64,000 nt of DNA from Acidicapsa ligni. GTDB lineage: Bacteria; Acidobacteriota; Terriglobia; Terriglobales; Acidobacteriaceae. Below, piece after piece: positions 19,742-29,618 of this stretch. Each line of letters starts with the position of its first letter. Positions within the stretch are counted from its first letter, which is position 1. The translations under genes and the position numbers were made by a program. Below the pieces are notes generated by a model. It worked only from the letters and a program-made list of their open reading frames with translations. It made no database searches and was not told the origin of the DNA. The stretch spans positions 62,001 through 126,000 of the forward strand of contig NZ_JAGSYG010000008.1 of the NCBI RefSeq assembly GCF_025685655.1, in the 5' to 3' direction.

Positions 19742-20184
19742 TGAGCCCTCGAGTCGGTCGGATGGGTCAGCATCGTTCTGTTCTCGTCGTGCCTTGGAAA
19801 ATCATCCTGTGTCATCGCGACCCCTTCCTGGTGAGGGTTCCGCTGCCGGTCGATTGGCAGATCAGAACCTGGAATAAACCGTGTATAAACCGGCTCATCA
19901 CACCGTCCCCACTGATACGTTCAAAGCTTTCGTGCGCGCTATCTATCTCAAAATCAATAGTTTGAGGATTTAACGGCAGGTTAATGCTTTTGAACGGTTA
20001 ATGCACCTAGCGGGTAGAAACGTTTCTCTTAGGATGGCTTCATTACTGGTGCACGCCCCGCCGAGATGTTCCGATTCTAGGTAGGAAATATGAATCGAAC
20101 GTTACGCCAATCTGACTTGGCCCTGGCGGCCGTGTACCACTCTCTCAACGGCAGACCAATGTTTAATTTTAGAGGAGACGCCCA
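19742..20184. other. Divergent control region between the regulator and the Oar-like receptor
   Basis: This 443-base region serves both genes. It holds a pair of 9-base direct repeats and a 12-base palindrome, annotated separately, and an AGGAG ribosome-binding site at the right end for the receptor's GTG start. No coding sequence is supported inside it. Confidence 0.55.
19979..20027 (+). promoter_or_regulatory. Direct repeat GGTTAATGC x2 and palindrome AGAAACGTTTCT
   Basis: GGTTAATGC occurs at 19979-19987 and 19996-20004, 17 bp apart, and is followed at 20016-20027 by a perfect 12-bp palindrome, AGAAACGTTTCT. The palindrome core resembles LacI/GalR-type operators. Both lie about 160-200 bp upstream of the receptor start and are plausible binding sites for the divergent regulator or another repressor. 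Confidence 0.45.
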
Positions 20185-23100
20185 GTGTCCACCAGGAAGT
20201 TTCAACGCTATCGAGGATCATGGCTAGCAGTTCTGATGTTTTTGATAAGCGCTGCTGCCCACGCTCAACAGGATTCAGGAGGAATCGCGGTCACCGTAAC
20301 CGATCCGACATCCGCGGTCTTATCCGGCGCTACAGTCGCCGTGACAAATAACGGAACCAGCGCCAAGTTTACAGTAACAACCAATACTCTTGGTTCGGTA
20401 ATTGTGACCCCGCTTGCGGTTGGCGACTATCAAGTCTCTGTCGAGAAGCAGGGTTTCGGTCGGAAGATCATCTCGCATGTTTCAGTTCAGCTTCAACAGA
20501 ACACGCGCGTGCCTGTGGTGCTCGCGGTCGGCACTGTTGAGGTACAGACGGTGGTGACAACTCAGCTGCCTACTTTGCAGACGGAGGATACCTCTATCGG
20601 CCAGACGATCGACGGTGTTCTGAAAGACGACCTTCCGGTCATTGATCGCAGCTTCAACCACCTCGCTCCTCTTACCATCGGCGTCAATATGACGACTCCT
20701 TCCGGCCCTCGCGATAGTGGACAGGGCTTCGCCGCCAATGGCGTCAGCCAGTACCAGAACAACTACATCCTCGACGGAACAGACAATAACAGCTACGACC
20801 AGAACGTAAACGAGGGCAGGACCTATGCCATCGAACCGTCCCTCGATGCTATCGCTGAATTTCGAGTACAGACCAACTCCTACTCTGCCGAGTTTGGCAG
20901 AGACGGCGGAGCGGTCATTAATGTCATCACGAAAGCCGGTACGAACCATTTTCACGGATCCGCATACGAATACGTTCAAAACAGTTCTCTTAATACCAAT
21001 GACTTCTTCAACAACGCACTGAATATCGCAAAACCGGACTACAAGAAGAACATCTTTGGAGCGTCGCTGGGAGGGCCTGTCTGGATTCCGAAACTCTACA
21101 ACGGCCACGACAAGACATTCTTCTTCGCGGACTTTGAGATGCAGCCATACCGCTCTCCCGGAGCGGTGAACAAAGGTTTGATCCCCACGGCCGCAGAGGC
21201 GTCCGGCGATTTCAGTGCCGATGCGACCATCTACGATCCGGCCACAGGGAAGCCTTTTCCCGGTAACAAGATTCCAACCGACCGTATCAGCCCTATTGCC
21301 GCCAAGATTGCGGCTGCCATCCCGGCTCCAAATCTGTCAGGGTCGGACAACTTTCTTCACAATGGCGCTCAGAATACAGACGACAACCGCGTCGCGGTGC
21401 GCATCGACCATCAACTCACTACGAAGGACAGCGTTTTCGGACGCTACCAGTACCAGCACCAGAACCAACCCCAGGTGGGACTCTTCGCAGGAACGATCCT
21501 CACCGGTGACGACAATAACTCCGCAGACGCTCAGGGAGTGGTCGGAAACTGGATCCATACGTTCAACACGAATTTAATCAACGATGCACGCTTTGGCTGG
21601 ACACGACTCAACTGGCTGAACGAACCAGCCAATTCTGCAAACGTGAACGAGCAGGTAGGCATCGGCGGTGTACCGGTTCAGCAGGGTCTTGCGGGCGGCC
21701 TGGCTTCTATCACCTTTACCAATGGACTGAGCAGCTTCGGTGGATCCTACTCTGAGCAGGATCTCAATGGCACCTACCAGGCTTCCGATACGGTGACCTG
21801 GATCAAAGGACGACACGCACTCAAGTTGGGCGGAACGTTCCGACGCATCCGATTCCTGAGTGCCGCCAGCTCGTTCGCTCCGAATGGAGAGTTCGATTTT
21901 GACGGTCATTACACGGCTGGCGGAGCGGCCCTCGGCAATGCCTTTGCAGATTTCCTTCTCGATCTGCCGAACCAGTCACAGCTTTCCGCCATTCATACAG
22001 ATGACTACCGTCGGCAAGCCTACTCTTTGTTCGTACAGGACACGTACAAAGCTTCGGCCAAGCTGACTATCAATCTGGGGATTCGCTGGGACTATGTTAC
22101 GCCGGTCTCAGAGGCGCAGAATCACGGTGCAATCCTCAACCCTTATACCAAGACCCTTAACCTGGATCACTACACGGGCGCTTTCCCCGACTCAATCCAG
22201 CGTCAGATCAACGCAGGAATCTTCACGCTCAATAACAATGCCAATCAATATTTTGGAGTGCAGCCGGATCATCATGACTTCGCACCACGGATAGGACTCA
22301 GCTATCTCGCGACCCCGACAACGGTACTCAGCGCTGGGTATGCACTTTTCTATGGCCCTGAACAGCTTGGACCATTTGGCGAGCCCAGCCCGGGATTTTC
22401 GGCTCCTTTTCTGGATCAGGATACCTATGCTCCAGCTAACAGCTCACCAGGCACGAGCAACCCGGTGACGATGGATACTGGCTTTCCACCGACGGCACTG
22501 ACAGATCCTACCGGCACGACTCTCTTTGCGGCTCAACTCAATTTACGAACGCCCTATTTCGGTCAATGGAATGTAACGGTTCAACAGCAGCTCACGCCGA
22601 ATACTTCTTTGGATGTCTCCTATATCGGGTCAAAGACGACCGCAATGTATACCACGATGGACTGGAACATTCCTTCCATCGCTCTCAACAACTCTGTCCC
22701 CTATGCGCAGCGGCAACCTTTTCCGGATGTCGATGCGAGCGGCAATCTTCAGCCTGGAGCGGCGATCCAAGGACCGTCGAACGACGGCATGGGCACCTAC
22801 AACGCATTAGGCGTGAAGTTCCAAAGCCACATCCGGAATGGCTTATCGATGATCAGCTCATACACCTGGGCCCACGATATCGACAACATCACCAATTCCG
22901 GACTCAGTGTCGGCAACAACGGACGCGGCAACTATCCCTGGAATCAAAACGCGCAGAGAGGGAACTCGGACTGGGATATCACGAATCGATGGACCACGGG
23001 CTTCCATTATGACTTGCCATACGGACGCGGAAAGACCTTCGGCAGCAGCATCAGCCGAACGACGGATGCGCTCCTCGGAGGGTGGCAGTTGGGTGGCATT

Positions 23101-23574
23101 TTAACTGTTGAAAGTGGCCCCTGGTATACGGTCAACCAGAACTTCGATAGCGCCAACAATGGGCTCGAAAGCTTCTGCGGGACCTGCAGGCAGAGGCCGG
23201 ACGTGGTTCCTGGGCAGGACGCAAACAAAGGACCGCGCAAGGTCGATCCAACGAATACCGCGGTGCATTGGTTTGACGTCAATGCCTTTCAGTTCGCGGC
23301 GAATGGAACAGTAGGCAATGTTCGCCGGAACTCCGTCCTTGGGCCAGCTCATCGTCAGTTCGATGCCTCTCTTGCCAAAGAGGTGCCGTTCACTGAATCT
23401 GCGAGACTGCAACTCCGGTTGGAGGCCTTCAACGCAACCAACACCACGAACTTCCTTGTGGACAGCGGCTCAACGAGCCCCACTGGTTTCACGCTTGGAA
23501 ATCCTAACTTCGGAATTCTCAATGCGGACCGTGGTGGTCGCGTCGCCCAGGTCGTAGCTCGTTTCGTTTTCTAA
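20185..23574 (+). CDS. Oar-like TonB-dependent receptor
   Basis: The 1129-residue protein has a signal peptide (about 1-27, ending AHAQ) and a carboxypeptidase-regulatory-like beta-sandwich at about 30-115 (VTVTDPTSAVLSGATVAVTN). A plug domain contains DGTDNN and EFRVQTNSYSAEFGR. The long outer-membrane barrel ends in VVARFVF with the terminal Phe expected for BAM-dependent assembly. Length and order match acidobacterial Oar-type receptors, thought to take up oligosaccharides or other large ligands with TonB. GTG start with AGGAG upstream. It heads a probable operon with a phosphoesterase and a GH89 glycosidase, so an amino-sugar-containing glycan is the likely ligand (inference). Confidence 0.93.
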   Translation: MSTRKFQRYRGSWLAVLMFLISAAAHAQQDSGGIAVTVTDPTSAVLSGATVAVTNNGTSAKFTVTTNTLGSVIVTPLAVGDYQVSVEKQGFGRKIISHVSVQLQQNTRVPVVLAVGTVEVQTVVTTQLPTLQTEDTSIGQTIDGVLKDDLPVIDRSFNHLAPLTIGVNMTTPSGPRDSGQGFAANGVSQYQNNYILDGTDNNSYDQNVNEGRTYAIEPSLDAIAEFRVQTNSYSAEFGRDGGAVINVITKAGTNHFHGSAYEYVQNSSLNTNDFFNNALNIAKPDYKKNIFGASLGGPVWIPKLYNGHDKTFFFADFEMQPYRSPGAVNKGLIPTAAEASGDFSADATIYDPATGKPFPGNKIPTDRISPIAAKIAAAIPAPNLSGSDNFLHNGAQNTDDNRVAVRIDHQLTTKDSVFGRYQYQHQNQPQVGLFAGTILTGDDNNSADAQGVVGNWIHTFNTNLINDARFGWTRLNWLNEPANSANVNEQVGIGGVPVQQGLAGGLASITFTNGLSSFGGSYSEQDLNGTYQASDTVTWIKGRHALKLGGTFRRIRFLSAASSFAPNGEFDFDGHYTAGGAALGNAFADFLLDLPNQSQLSAIHTDDYRRQAYSLFVQDTYKASAKLTINLGIRWDYVTPVSEAQNHGAILNPYTKTLNLDHYTGAFPDSIQRQINAGIFTLNNNANQYFGVQPDHHDFAPRIGLSYLATPTTVLSAGYALFYGPEQLGPFGEPSPGFSAPFLDQDTYAPANSSPGTSNPVTMDTGFPPTALTDPTGTTLFAAQLNLRTPYFGQWNVTVQQQLTPNTSLDVSYIGSKTTAMYTTMDWNIPSIALNNSVPYAQRQPFPDVDASGNLQPGAAIQGPSNDGMGTYNALGVKFQSHIRNGLSMISSYTWAHDIDNITNSGLSVGNNGRGNYPWNQNAQRGNSDWDITNRWTTGFHYDLPYGRGKTFGSSISRTTDALLGGWQLGGILTVESGPWYTVNQNFDSANNGLESFCGTCRQRPDVVPGQDANKGPRKVDPTNTAVHWFDVNAFQFAANGTVGNVRRNSVLGPAHRQFDASLAKEVPFTESARLQLRLEAFNATNTTNFLVDSGSTSPTGFTLGNPNFGILNADRGGRVAQVVARFVF

Positions 23575-23605
23575 CAATTAACCCGCTGGTGGAGGCAATT
23601 TGTAT

Positions 23606-24553
23606 ATGAATCGACGTCAATTCAGTTCGCTGGGCGCTGGAGCTCTGGGCGCTGCTCTAACCCAACAGCTTTGGGCTCGCGAGACACAGGTTGTCTCCGC
23701 CGGACGGTACTTTTACTTCGCAGTTGTTGCAGACACACACATTATCGACCCGTTCTATAAAGGGCCTGAAAACAGTCCCGAGGACACGGAGAGCGTCTTC
23801 CTCACTTCGAAGAGACTGACGTCAGCGCGCGAGCTGATCAACAGCCTTCAGCCGAAGATCGAGAAGGTCTTTCTGGTGGGCGACTACTTTCATGATTATC
23901 CATCGAAAGATTACGACTTCTACTTCCAGAACAAGACGAGGCTAGACTACGCGAAAGAGCTGACGGACGGTTTCACCATGCCAGTACACGTCGGCTTTGG
24001 CAATCATGATTATTCGGTTCCGGATGTGTCGCGCGAGATGAGCCATAGGTTGTTCGCGGCAAAATTTCAGCTTAAGCCTTACTATGCAATCGATCACAAA
24101 GGTTGGAAGTTTATTCATCTGAACAATGCCCTGGGAAGCTCCTGGACACCCACGTCCAATGACTACAACCTCGATGTGGGCTCGTATGGAGAAGAGCAAC
24201 TTAACTGGTTTGAAAGCCAACTGCGAGAGCATAAGCCAACCTTTGTCTTTACTCATTTCCCACTGTGGCAATGCACTCCGACAGAGGTAAAGGACTATGG
24301 CCTGCATCCGCTTCTCCGTCAGTATCAAGAGACGATTCAACTCGTTGTAACTGGACACTGGCACAAGTGGATCGATTTTGCCCATACCTTTGGACCGCAG
24401 CACTATGTCATGGCTGCGACGCGATATGACGAGAACGCCTACATGCTCATGGAGGTTGATACACAAAAGCAGACATGGCGATTCGTCAATGCCGGCCTGG
24501 TAGAGTGGTCCACGCACTACAGCAGACCATATCGCTTGAACCTTCGTTCCTGA
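23606..24553 (+). CDS. Tat-exported calcineurin-like metallophosphoesterase
   Basis: The ATG at 23606 is preferred because GGAGG ends 10 bases upstream; a TTG two codons earlier is the alternative. The 315-residue protein starts with a twin-arginine signal (NRRQFSSLGAGALGAAL). It carries all family blocks: ADTH, GDYFHD, GNHD, FTHFP and GHWH, predicting a di-metal phosphoesterase acting outside the cytoplasm. It lies 31 bp behind the receptor gene and 80 bp before the GH89 gene, so all three are probably one transcription unit that processes an imported or surface-bound phosphorylated or glycosylated substrate. Confidence 0.9.
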   Translation: MNRRQFSSLGAGALGAALTQQLWARETQVVSAGRYFYFAVVADTHIIDPFYKGPENSPEDTESVFLTSKRLTSARELINSLQPKIEKVFLVGDYFHDYPSKDYDFYFQNKTRLDYAKELTDGFTMPVHVGFGNHDYSVPDVSREMSHRLFAAKFQLKPYYAIDHKGWKFIHLNNALGSSWTPTSNDYNLDVGSYGEEQLNWFESQLREHKPTFVFTHFPLWQCTPTEVKDYGLHPLLRQYQETIQLVVTGHWHKWIDFAHTFGPQHYVMAATRYDENAYMLMEVDTQKQTWRFVNAGLVEWSTHYSRPYRLNLRS

Positions 24554-24633
24554 GCTAATTCAGGCCGCACTTCGGCTAATGTTCTGTAACTATATTTACG
24601 AAGAGCTGAGACCTTACTTCAAGGCGCGAATCA

Positions 24634-26856
24634 TTGTTGAAATCCGTTTGTAGATTGACCTTTGTTTGTTTCCGACTGATTGTCTGTCTTTGCCTGCTAT
24701 GCCTGACCGCAACCACGGTGCGGGGGCAAAGCAGCGATGCGCTCCGAGTCCGTAATGTGCGGAATGCGATGGATCGCCTGCTTCCGGGTGTTTCATCGCA
24801 GATCGGATTGGGCATGATCACGCCGAAGGATGGGCGTGATCGGTTTCGCATCTCTAATGTCCGTGGCGGAATTATGGTCCAAGGCAGCTCTGAAAGCGCA
24901 ATGCTGTTCGGGGTCAATTGGTACCTGAAATATGTTGCGCATCTGCAGATCTCAACGAACGGTAATCAACTAAAGCTGCGAGAGAGACTTCCAGTACCCG
25001 TGGAGACGATCGAACTCGATACGGCGTGTGCGTATCGCTATGCGCTCAACGAAAACACTGACGGGTATTCCAGCCCGTACTGGGATTGGCCTCGTTGGCA
25101 ACACGAGATCGATGTACTTGCGTTGAGCGGCATCAACGCAACGCTGGTGGAGCGTGGTACAGATACCGTCCTCTATGAAACCTTTCGTGACTTCGGATTT
25201 TCCGATCTGGAGATACGAAGGTGGATCACTCAACCCGCTCACCAAAATTGGCAACTCCTGGGCAATATGTGTTGCTTCGACGGTCCAATTTCGAGACCAC
25301 TCCTTGCGAAGCGGCTTCGATCCGCACAGAAGATCGTTGCACGCCTCAGGTCGCTCGGTATAACACCAGTCTTTCCTGGTTTCTACGGGATGGTTCCTGA
25401 GGGTATGGCCACAAAATACCCTCAGGCTCATATCGTTCCCCAGGGAGATTGGAATGGCCTGAAGCGTCCGGCGTGGCTCGACCCAAGAGACCCACTGTTT
25501 GCGAAGGTTGCCGCATCTTTCTATCGGCATCAACGCGCCCTCTTTGGTGACAGCTCCATCTATGACATGAATGTCTTTCAGGAAGGTGGTACTGCGGCGG
25601 ATGTTCCCATCGGCGAAGCTTCACAACGGATCCAAACGGAGCTTCTCAAAGCACACCCTGAAGCGTCATGGATGATGTTGGCATGGCAGAACAATCCGCC
25701 TGCAGAGCTGTTGCGTGGCGTCAATCGAGACAAGCTGCTGATCGTCGATATAGAGCAGGGACGTAAGCCCAGAGAAAGCCGCGAGCTAGATTTTATGCAC
25801 GCGCCTTTTTTGTTTGGAGGACTGTGGGAGTTCGGGGGGCGTTCCACGATGGGAGCGAATCTCTACGACTATGGCGTCCGACTTCCATCCATGAGAGCCA
25901 AAGCCACAAATATGTCGGGTATTGCCGTGTTTCCTGAAGGGATGGACAATAATCCATTCGCTTTTGATCTGTTTACCGAGATGGCGTGGCGAGCCCAGCC
26001 GGTCAGTCTTCCCCAATGGACCGCAGAGTATGCTGAACGCCGCTACGGTGAGCGCGATCCGCATGCGCTTCGTGCCTGGCAGGTCTTGCTCAACACGGCC
26101 TACGGAAGTCGCGCTGATGGAGTGGAGACTCATGGGGAGCGGGACGCGGCGCAGGAGTCTTTGTTCAATGCGCAGCCGGGCTTGTCGGTTGCGAAGGCGT
26201 CGACGTGGGCTCCTGATGAAATGCGTTACAAATCGCAGGAGTTCTCTCAAGCACTTGTTGAATTGCTGCAGGCATCGCCTGCTGTTCGAAAGACCGAGAC
26301 ATATCGATACGACATTGTCGATGTAACGCGACAGGTACTGGCTAACCGCAGTCGTGAACTCCTGCCGGAGATTCAAGACGCATACGTGAGCGGTAACGAA
26401 CCTCTCTTTCACTGCCTGACCAAGGAGTGGTTAGACCTCATGGAGATGCAGGACGAGTTGCTCTCCAGCAATCAGTCGTTTCTTCTCGGGGAGTGGTTGC
26501 GCTATGTGTCGGCGTGGGCTTCTTCAGACGCTGAAAGCGCTCGCCTTTTCTATGACGCGCGTTCCATACTCACAACCTGGGGAGACCGAAAAGCCGCAGA
26601 AGCTGGATTGCATGACTATGGGAACAAAGACTGGGCGGGACTGACGGGAGACTACTATCTGCGGAGGTGGAAGCTCTATTTCGAGAGCCTGGAAAGAGCA
26701 CTCCAGATGCATGCCGAGCCGGAACAAATCGACTGGTTTGCCATTGGAGATAAATGGAATCGGGAGCATCAACAATATTCAGCCCAGGCCCAGGGCGATT
26801 CTTATGCTATCGCGTTGCGGATTGCAGAGCATCTGGGGTTAACAAAGGCAAGATGA
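24634..26856 (+). CDS. GH89 alpha-N-acetylglucosaminidase (NAGLU-like)
   Basis: The 740-residue product has a signal peptide (LIVCLCLLCLTATTVRGQ). Its order matches human NAGLU and clostridial GH89 enzymes: a small N-terminal domain, then the catalytic TIM barrel with WDWPRWQHEIDVLALSGIN, GITPVFPGFYGMVPEG and IYDMNVFQEGGT, then an all-helical C-terminal domain. Glu317 (in FQEGG) and Glu435 (in FPEGMDNN) align with the two catalytic carboxylates; their 118-residue spacing equals that of Glu483/Glu601 in the Clostridium enzyme. It should release terminal alpha-linked GlcNAc by a retaining mechanism in the periplasm. The TTG start is uncertain. Confidence 0.9.
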   Translation: MLKSVCRLTFVCFRLIVCLCLLCLTATTVRGQSSDALRVRNVRNAMDRLLPGVSSQIGLGMITPKDGRDRFRISNVRGGIMVQGSSESAMLFGVNWYLKYVAHLQISTNGNQLKLRERLPVPVETIELDTACAYRYALNENTDGYSSPYWDWPRWQHEIDVLALSGINATLVERGTDTVLYETFRDFGFSDLEIRRWITQPAHQNWQLLGNMCCFDGPISRPLLAKRLRSAQKIVARLRSLGITPVFPGFYGMVPEGMATKYPQAHIVPQGDWNGLKRPAWLDPRDPLFAKVAASFYRHQRALFGDSSIYDMNVFQEGGTAADVPIGEASQRIQTELLKAHPEASWMMLAWQNNPPAELLRGVNRDKLLIVDIEQGRKPRESRELDFMHAPFLFGGLWEFGGRSTMGANLYDYGVRLPSMRAKATNMSGIAVFPEGMDNNPFAFDLFTEMAWRAQPVSLPQWTAEYAERRYGERDPHALRAWQVLLNTAYGSRADGVETHGERDAAQESLFNAQPGLSVAKASTWAPDEMRYKSQEFSQALVELLQASPAVRKTETYRYDIVDVTRQVLANRSRELLPEIQDAYVSGNEPLFHCLTKEWLDLMEMQDELLSSNQSFLLGEWLRYVSAWASSDAESARLFYDARSILTTWGDRKAAEAGLHDYGNKDWAGLTGDYYLRRWKLYFESLERALQMHAEPEQIDWFAIGDKWNREHQQYSAQAQGDSYAIALRIAEHLGLTKAR

Positions 26857-27005
26857 ATGGTCATATTGTTCTCTCTGGACGAGCAGAACTTCAAGGCTAT
26901 CCTCCATTTGCCCGATGCCTGCGGTGAGGTCGATTGTGCTGGGGGCACCATGACTATCGAGGACCACCCTCCGAGAACAACGCGGTCCGTATCAGGGCGG
27001 TGGGC

Positions 27006-27011
27006 TATAAT
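27006..27011 (+). promoter_or_regulatory. -10 box of the sigma-54 activator gene, possibly leaderless
   Basis: A perfect TATAAT lies 8 bases before the ATG at 27020, so transcription would begin at or within 2-3 bases of the start codon. No Shine-Dalgarno sequence and no good -35 hexamer are visible. A leaderless transcript would explain this. Confidence 0.4.
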
Positions 27012-27019
27012 TTTTTCGC

Positions 27020-29434
27020 ATGATAGCGACGCAAGATGATTTCGGAGATGCTCGAAAGTCCCTGGAGACGGATTTCCTCCGTGACGGCGGCGAAATGGGA
27101 GAGCGAATCCTACTCCACAATTGGTCCGATACACCACTGGGACCTCTTTCTAATTGGCCGTCGCCGTTGCGGATTGCTGTCGGCTTTTGCGTCAGCTCTC
27201 AATTCCCAATCATCATTCATTGGGGATGGCCGAACCCTGTTGTTCTTTACAACGATGCTTTTATTCCTTTAATACGGGAGAAGCATCCCGCGGCGCTGGG
27301 CTCGCTGCTGTTTGAATCGTGGCCGGAGCTACGCCTTACCATCGAGCCGACGTTGCAGGGCGTAATGACCACCGGCAAGCCGTCCCTAGTACGAGATCTG
27401 CTTCATGTTCATGATCACAGTGGGTTTCTCGAGGAGCGATATTACACTGTATCGTTTAATCCCATCGTTCTAGAGTCAGGACGAATCGGGGGCTGTTTTT
27501 GTCTCTCCGATGACACAACAGATCGCGTTATCGGCGAACGACGCCTTCGCATGCTTCGAGATCTTGCGGCACGTTCGATGGAAGCAAAAGAGATCGATGA
27601 AGTGTGTAGAATCGCCGCCGAGACGATCGGTGAAAATCCGTACGACTTGCCTTTCGCGTTGTTTTATGTACCGGGTGAAGATCATAAGCGGGCGCGCCTG
27701 GTTGCACATGTCGGCTTGAATCCTGGTCAACCATCAAGTCCAATAGAAACCGAGCTGATAGAAACGGATGCGTCTACAGCGTGGCCTATCGCGCGCGCAT
27801 TCCAAACTAATTCGGTCCAGGAAATAGATGACGTTGAGCAAAAAATCGGACCGTTGCCGGGAGGCTTTTGGGAGGATTCTCCGCACTCCGGTCTGGTGTT
27901 GCCGATTTCGTTGGTCGGCGAACAAACCTCAGTGGCACTTGTCGTGGCGGGGATCAATCCACACAAACAGCTGGATGCTGCCTATCGTGAGTTCCTGGAT
28001 TCGGCCTGCAAACTAATCGCGGCGACGTTCATGCGCGTGCAGGCAGACCAGTCTTTGGCCATTCGCAAAATCGTGGATCTGATACCCGTAATGATCAGCG
28101 TCATGAAGCCGGATAGCTCAGTTCTGTGGGCCAATCAAGCTATTTTGGACTACACGGGGTTTTCTATCGAACAAGCGCGCGAGCCGGATATGGCCAAGCG
28201 CGGATTTCACCCGGACGATGTCGAGCAACTGCGCGAGGAGCGACGCAGGGGCATGCTCGGCTGCAAATCGTTCTCGGTGGAACAGAGAATTCGACGCAAA
28301 GATGGTCAGTATCGATGGATCTTCGCGCAATTTAACCCGCTCATGGATGAGCGAGGACAGGTAATTCGGTGGTATGTGACGGGAATTGACATCGACGATC
28401 GCATCCGCTCGGAAGAGAGAACACGGAATGAAAACCTTATCCTCCGAGAACAAATCGAACGTGACTCGATGTATGAGGACATTGTCGGATCTTCTGTTCC
28501 CCTTCGTAAGGTATTGTCTCAAATTAGTAAGGTTGCACCTTTGGATTCCACAGTTCTTATCCTCGGCGAAACGGGCACAGGTAAAGAGTTGGTTGCGCGC
28601 GCAATCCACAAGCGGTCGAATAGGGCATCACGAGCATTTATTGCCGTGAATTGCGCTGCAATCACTCCATCTTTGATAGGCTCGGAGCTCTTCGGCCATG
28701 AGAAGGGCGCCTTTACCGGTGCGACGCAACGGCGACTGGGGCGTTTTGAAGCAGCGAATGGTGGAACGATCTTCCTTGACGAAATAGGCGACGTGCCGCC
28801 GGAGATACAAGTGGCGCTTCTCCGGGTATTGCAACAACGTGAAATCGAACGGATAGGGAGTGGTAAGCCAATTCCTATTGATGTGAGGATCGTGGCCGCC
28901 ACTCATCGGGATTTGGACACTTTAGTGTCTGAAGGTCGGTTTCGTGAAGATCTCCTTTACAGACTTAATGTGGTGCCTATCCTGATACCTTCGCTACGGG
29001 ATCGTGGCACGGACATCCCCTTGCTCGTCGAATACTTCATCGCTCGATTCGGGAGTAAAGCTGGGAAAAAATTTAGAACGATTGATAAGACGACCTTAAA
29101 GCTCCTCCAAACGTACGATTGGCCGGGGAATATCCGCGAATTGCAAAACGTTGTTGAGCGAGCGGTCATCCTCAACGATTCGGATTGTTTTACCGTGGAT
29201 GAGACCTGGTTCAAGCGAAAGCAACCTCAGGCTTCTTCTCAGACAGCTACCCTGAATGGCGTCCTAGTGAACCAGGAGAAGGAAATGATTGAAGCGGCTC
29301 TTGCCGAGAGCCGTGGCCGGGTTTATGGACCGGAAGGAGCAGCCGCGAAGTTAGGTCTTCCGGCACGATCGCTCGATTCAAAGATCGCTCGCCTGGGAAT
29401 TGACAAATATCGGTTCAAATCGCAGAAATACTGA
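27020..29434 (+). CDS. Sigma-54-dependent activator with PAS and GAF sensory domains (FhlA-like)
   Basis: The 804-residue protein begins with a PAS-like segment (about 20-175; GGEMGERI, TPLGPLSNWP). A GAF domain (about 180-340), a second PAS (about 345-465; IPVMISVMKPDSSVLWANQA) and an AAA+ domain (about 485-720) follow. The AAA+ domain has Walker A GETGTGKE, the sigma-54 contact loop GAFTGA, Walker B IFLDEIGD and an arginine-finger region. The C-terminal Fis-type HTH (about 745-800) has AAAKLGLPARSLDSKI. All residues for sigma-54 activation are present. A matching -24/-12 promoter lies 185 bp downstream in front of a small STAS-like gene, its likely target. The sensory ligand is unknown. Confidence 0.93.
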   Translation: MIATQDDFGDARKSLETDFLRDGGEMGERILLHNWSDTPLGPLSNWPSPLRIAVGFCVSSQFPIIIHWGWPNPVVLYNDAFIPLIREKHPAALGSLLFESWPELRLTIEPTLQGVMTTGKPSLVRDLLHVHDHSGFLEERYYTVSFNPIVLESGRIGGCFCLSDDTTDRVIGERRLRMLRDLAARSMEAKEIDEVCRIAAETIGENPYDLPFALFYVPGEDHKRARLVAHVGLNPGQPSSPIETELIETDASTAWPIARAFQTNSVQEIDDVEQKIGPLPGGFWEDSPHSGLVLPISLVGEQTSVALVVAGINPHKQLDAAYREFLDSACKLIAATFMRVQADQSLAIRKIVDLIPVMISVMKPDSSVLWANQAILDYTGFSIEQAREPDMAKRGFHPDDVEQLREERRRGMLGCKSFSVEQRIRRKDGQYRWIFAQFNPLMDERGQVIRWYVTGIDIDDRIRSEERTRNENLILREQIERDSMYEDIVGSSVPLRKVLSQISKVAPLDSTVLILGETGTGKELVARAIHKRSNRASRAFIAVNCAAITPSLIGSELFGHEKGAFTGATQRRLGRFEAANGGTIFLDEIGDVPPEIQVALLRVLQQREIERIGSGKPIPIDVRIVAATHRDLDTLVSEGRFREDLLYRLNVVPILIPSLRDRGTDIPLLVEYFIARFGSKAGKKFRTIDKTTLKLLQTYDWPGNIRELQNVVERAVILNDSDCFTVDETWFKRKQPQASSQTATLNGVLVNQEKEMIEAALAESRGRVYGPEGAAAKLGLPARSLDSKIARLGIDKYRFKSQKY

Positions 29435-29559
29435 TATTCGAAGGAACCTCGCACCGCGCCTCGCTTCTTCAACTCCGCACAGAAGTCCAGCCTCATCCTG
29501 GTGTTTTCATCCTGTCCATTCGGAACTCCCATTGCGCGTAATTCCCTCTGCGATCCGGG

Positions 29560-29579
29560 AACCCTTAAATTTAAGGGTT
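29560..29579. promoter_or_regulatory. 20-bp perfect palindrome, candidate enhancer site for the sigma-54 activator
   Basis: AACCCTTAAATTTAAGGGTT is a perfect 20-bp palindrome centred about 50 bp upstream of the -24 element. This distance and symmetry fit an upstream activating site for the dimeric activator encoded just before it. As an RNA it could also fold into a short hairpin ending the activator transcript, though the following T-run is poor. Confidence 0.55.
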
Positions 29580-29618
29580 TTACCCCAGGCTAAGTTACTA
29601 ATTATCAACAACTTAAAA

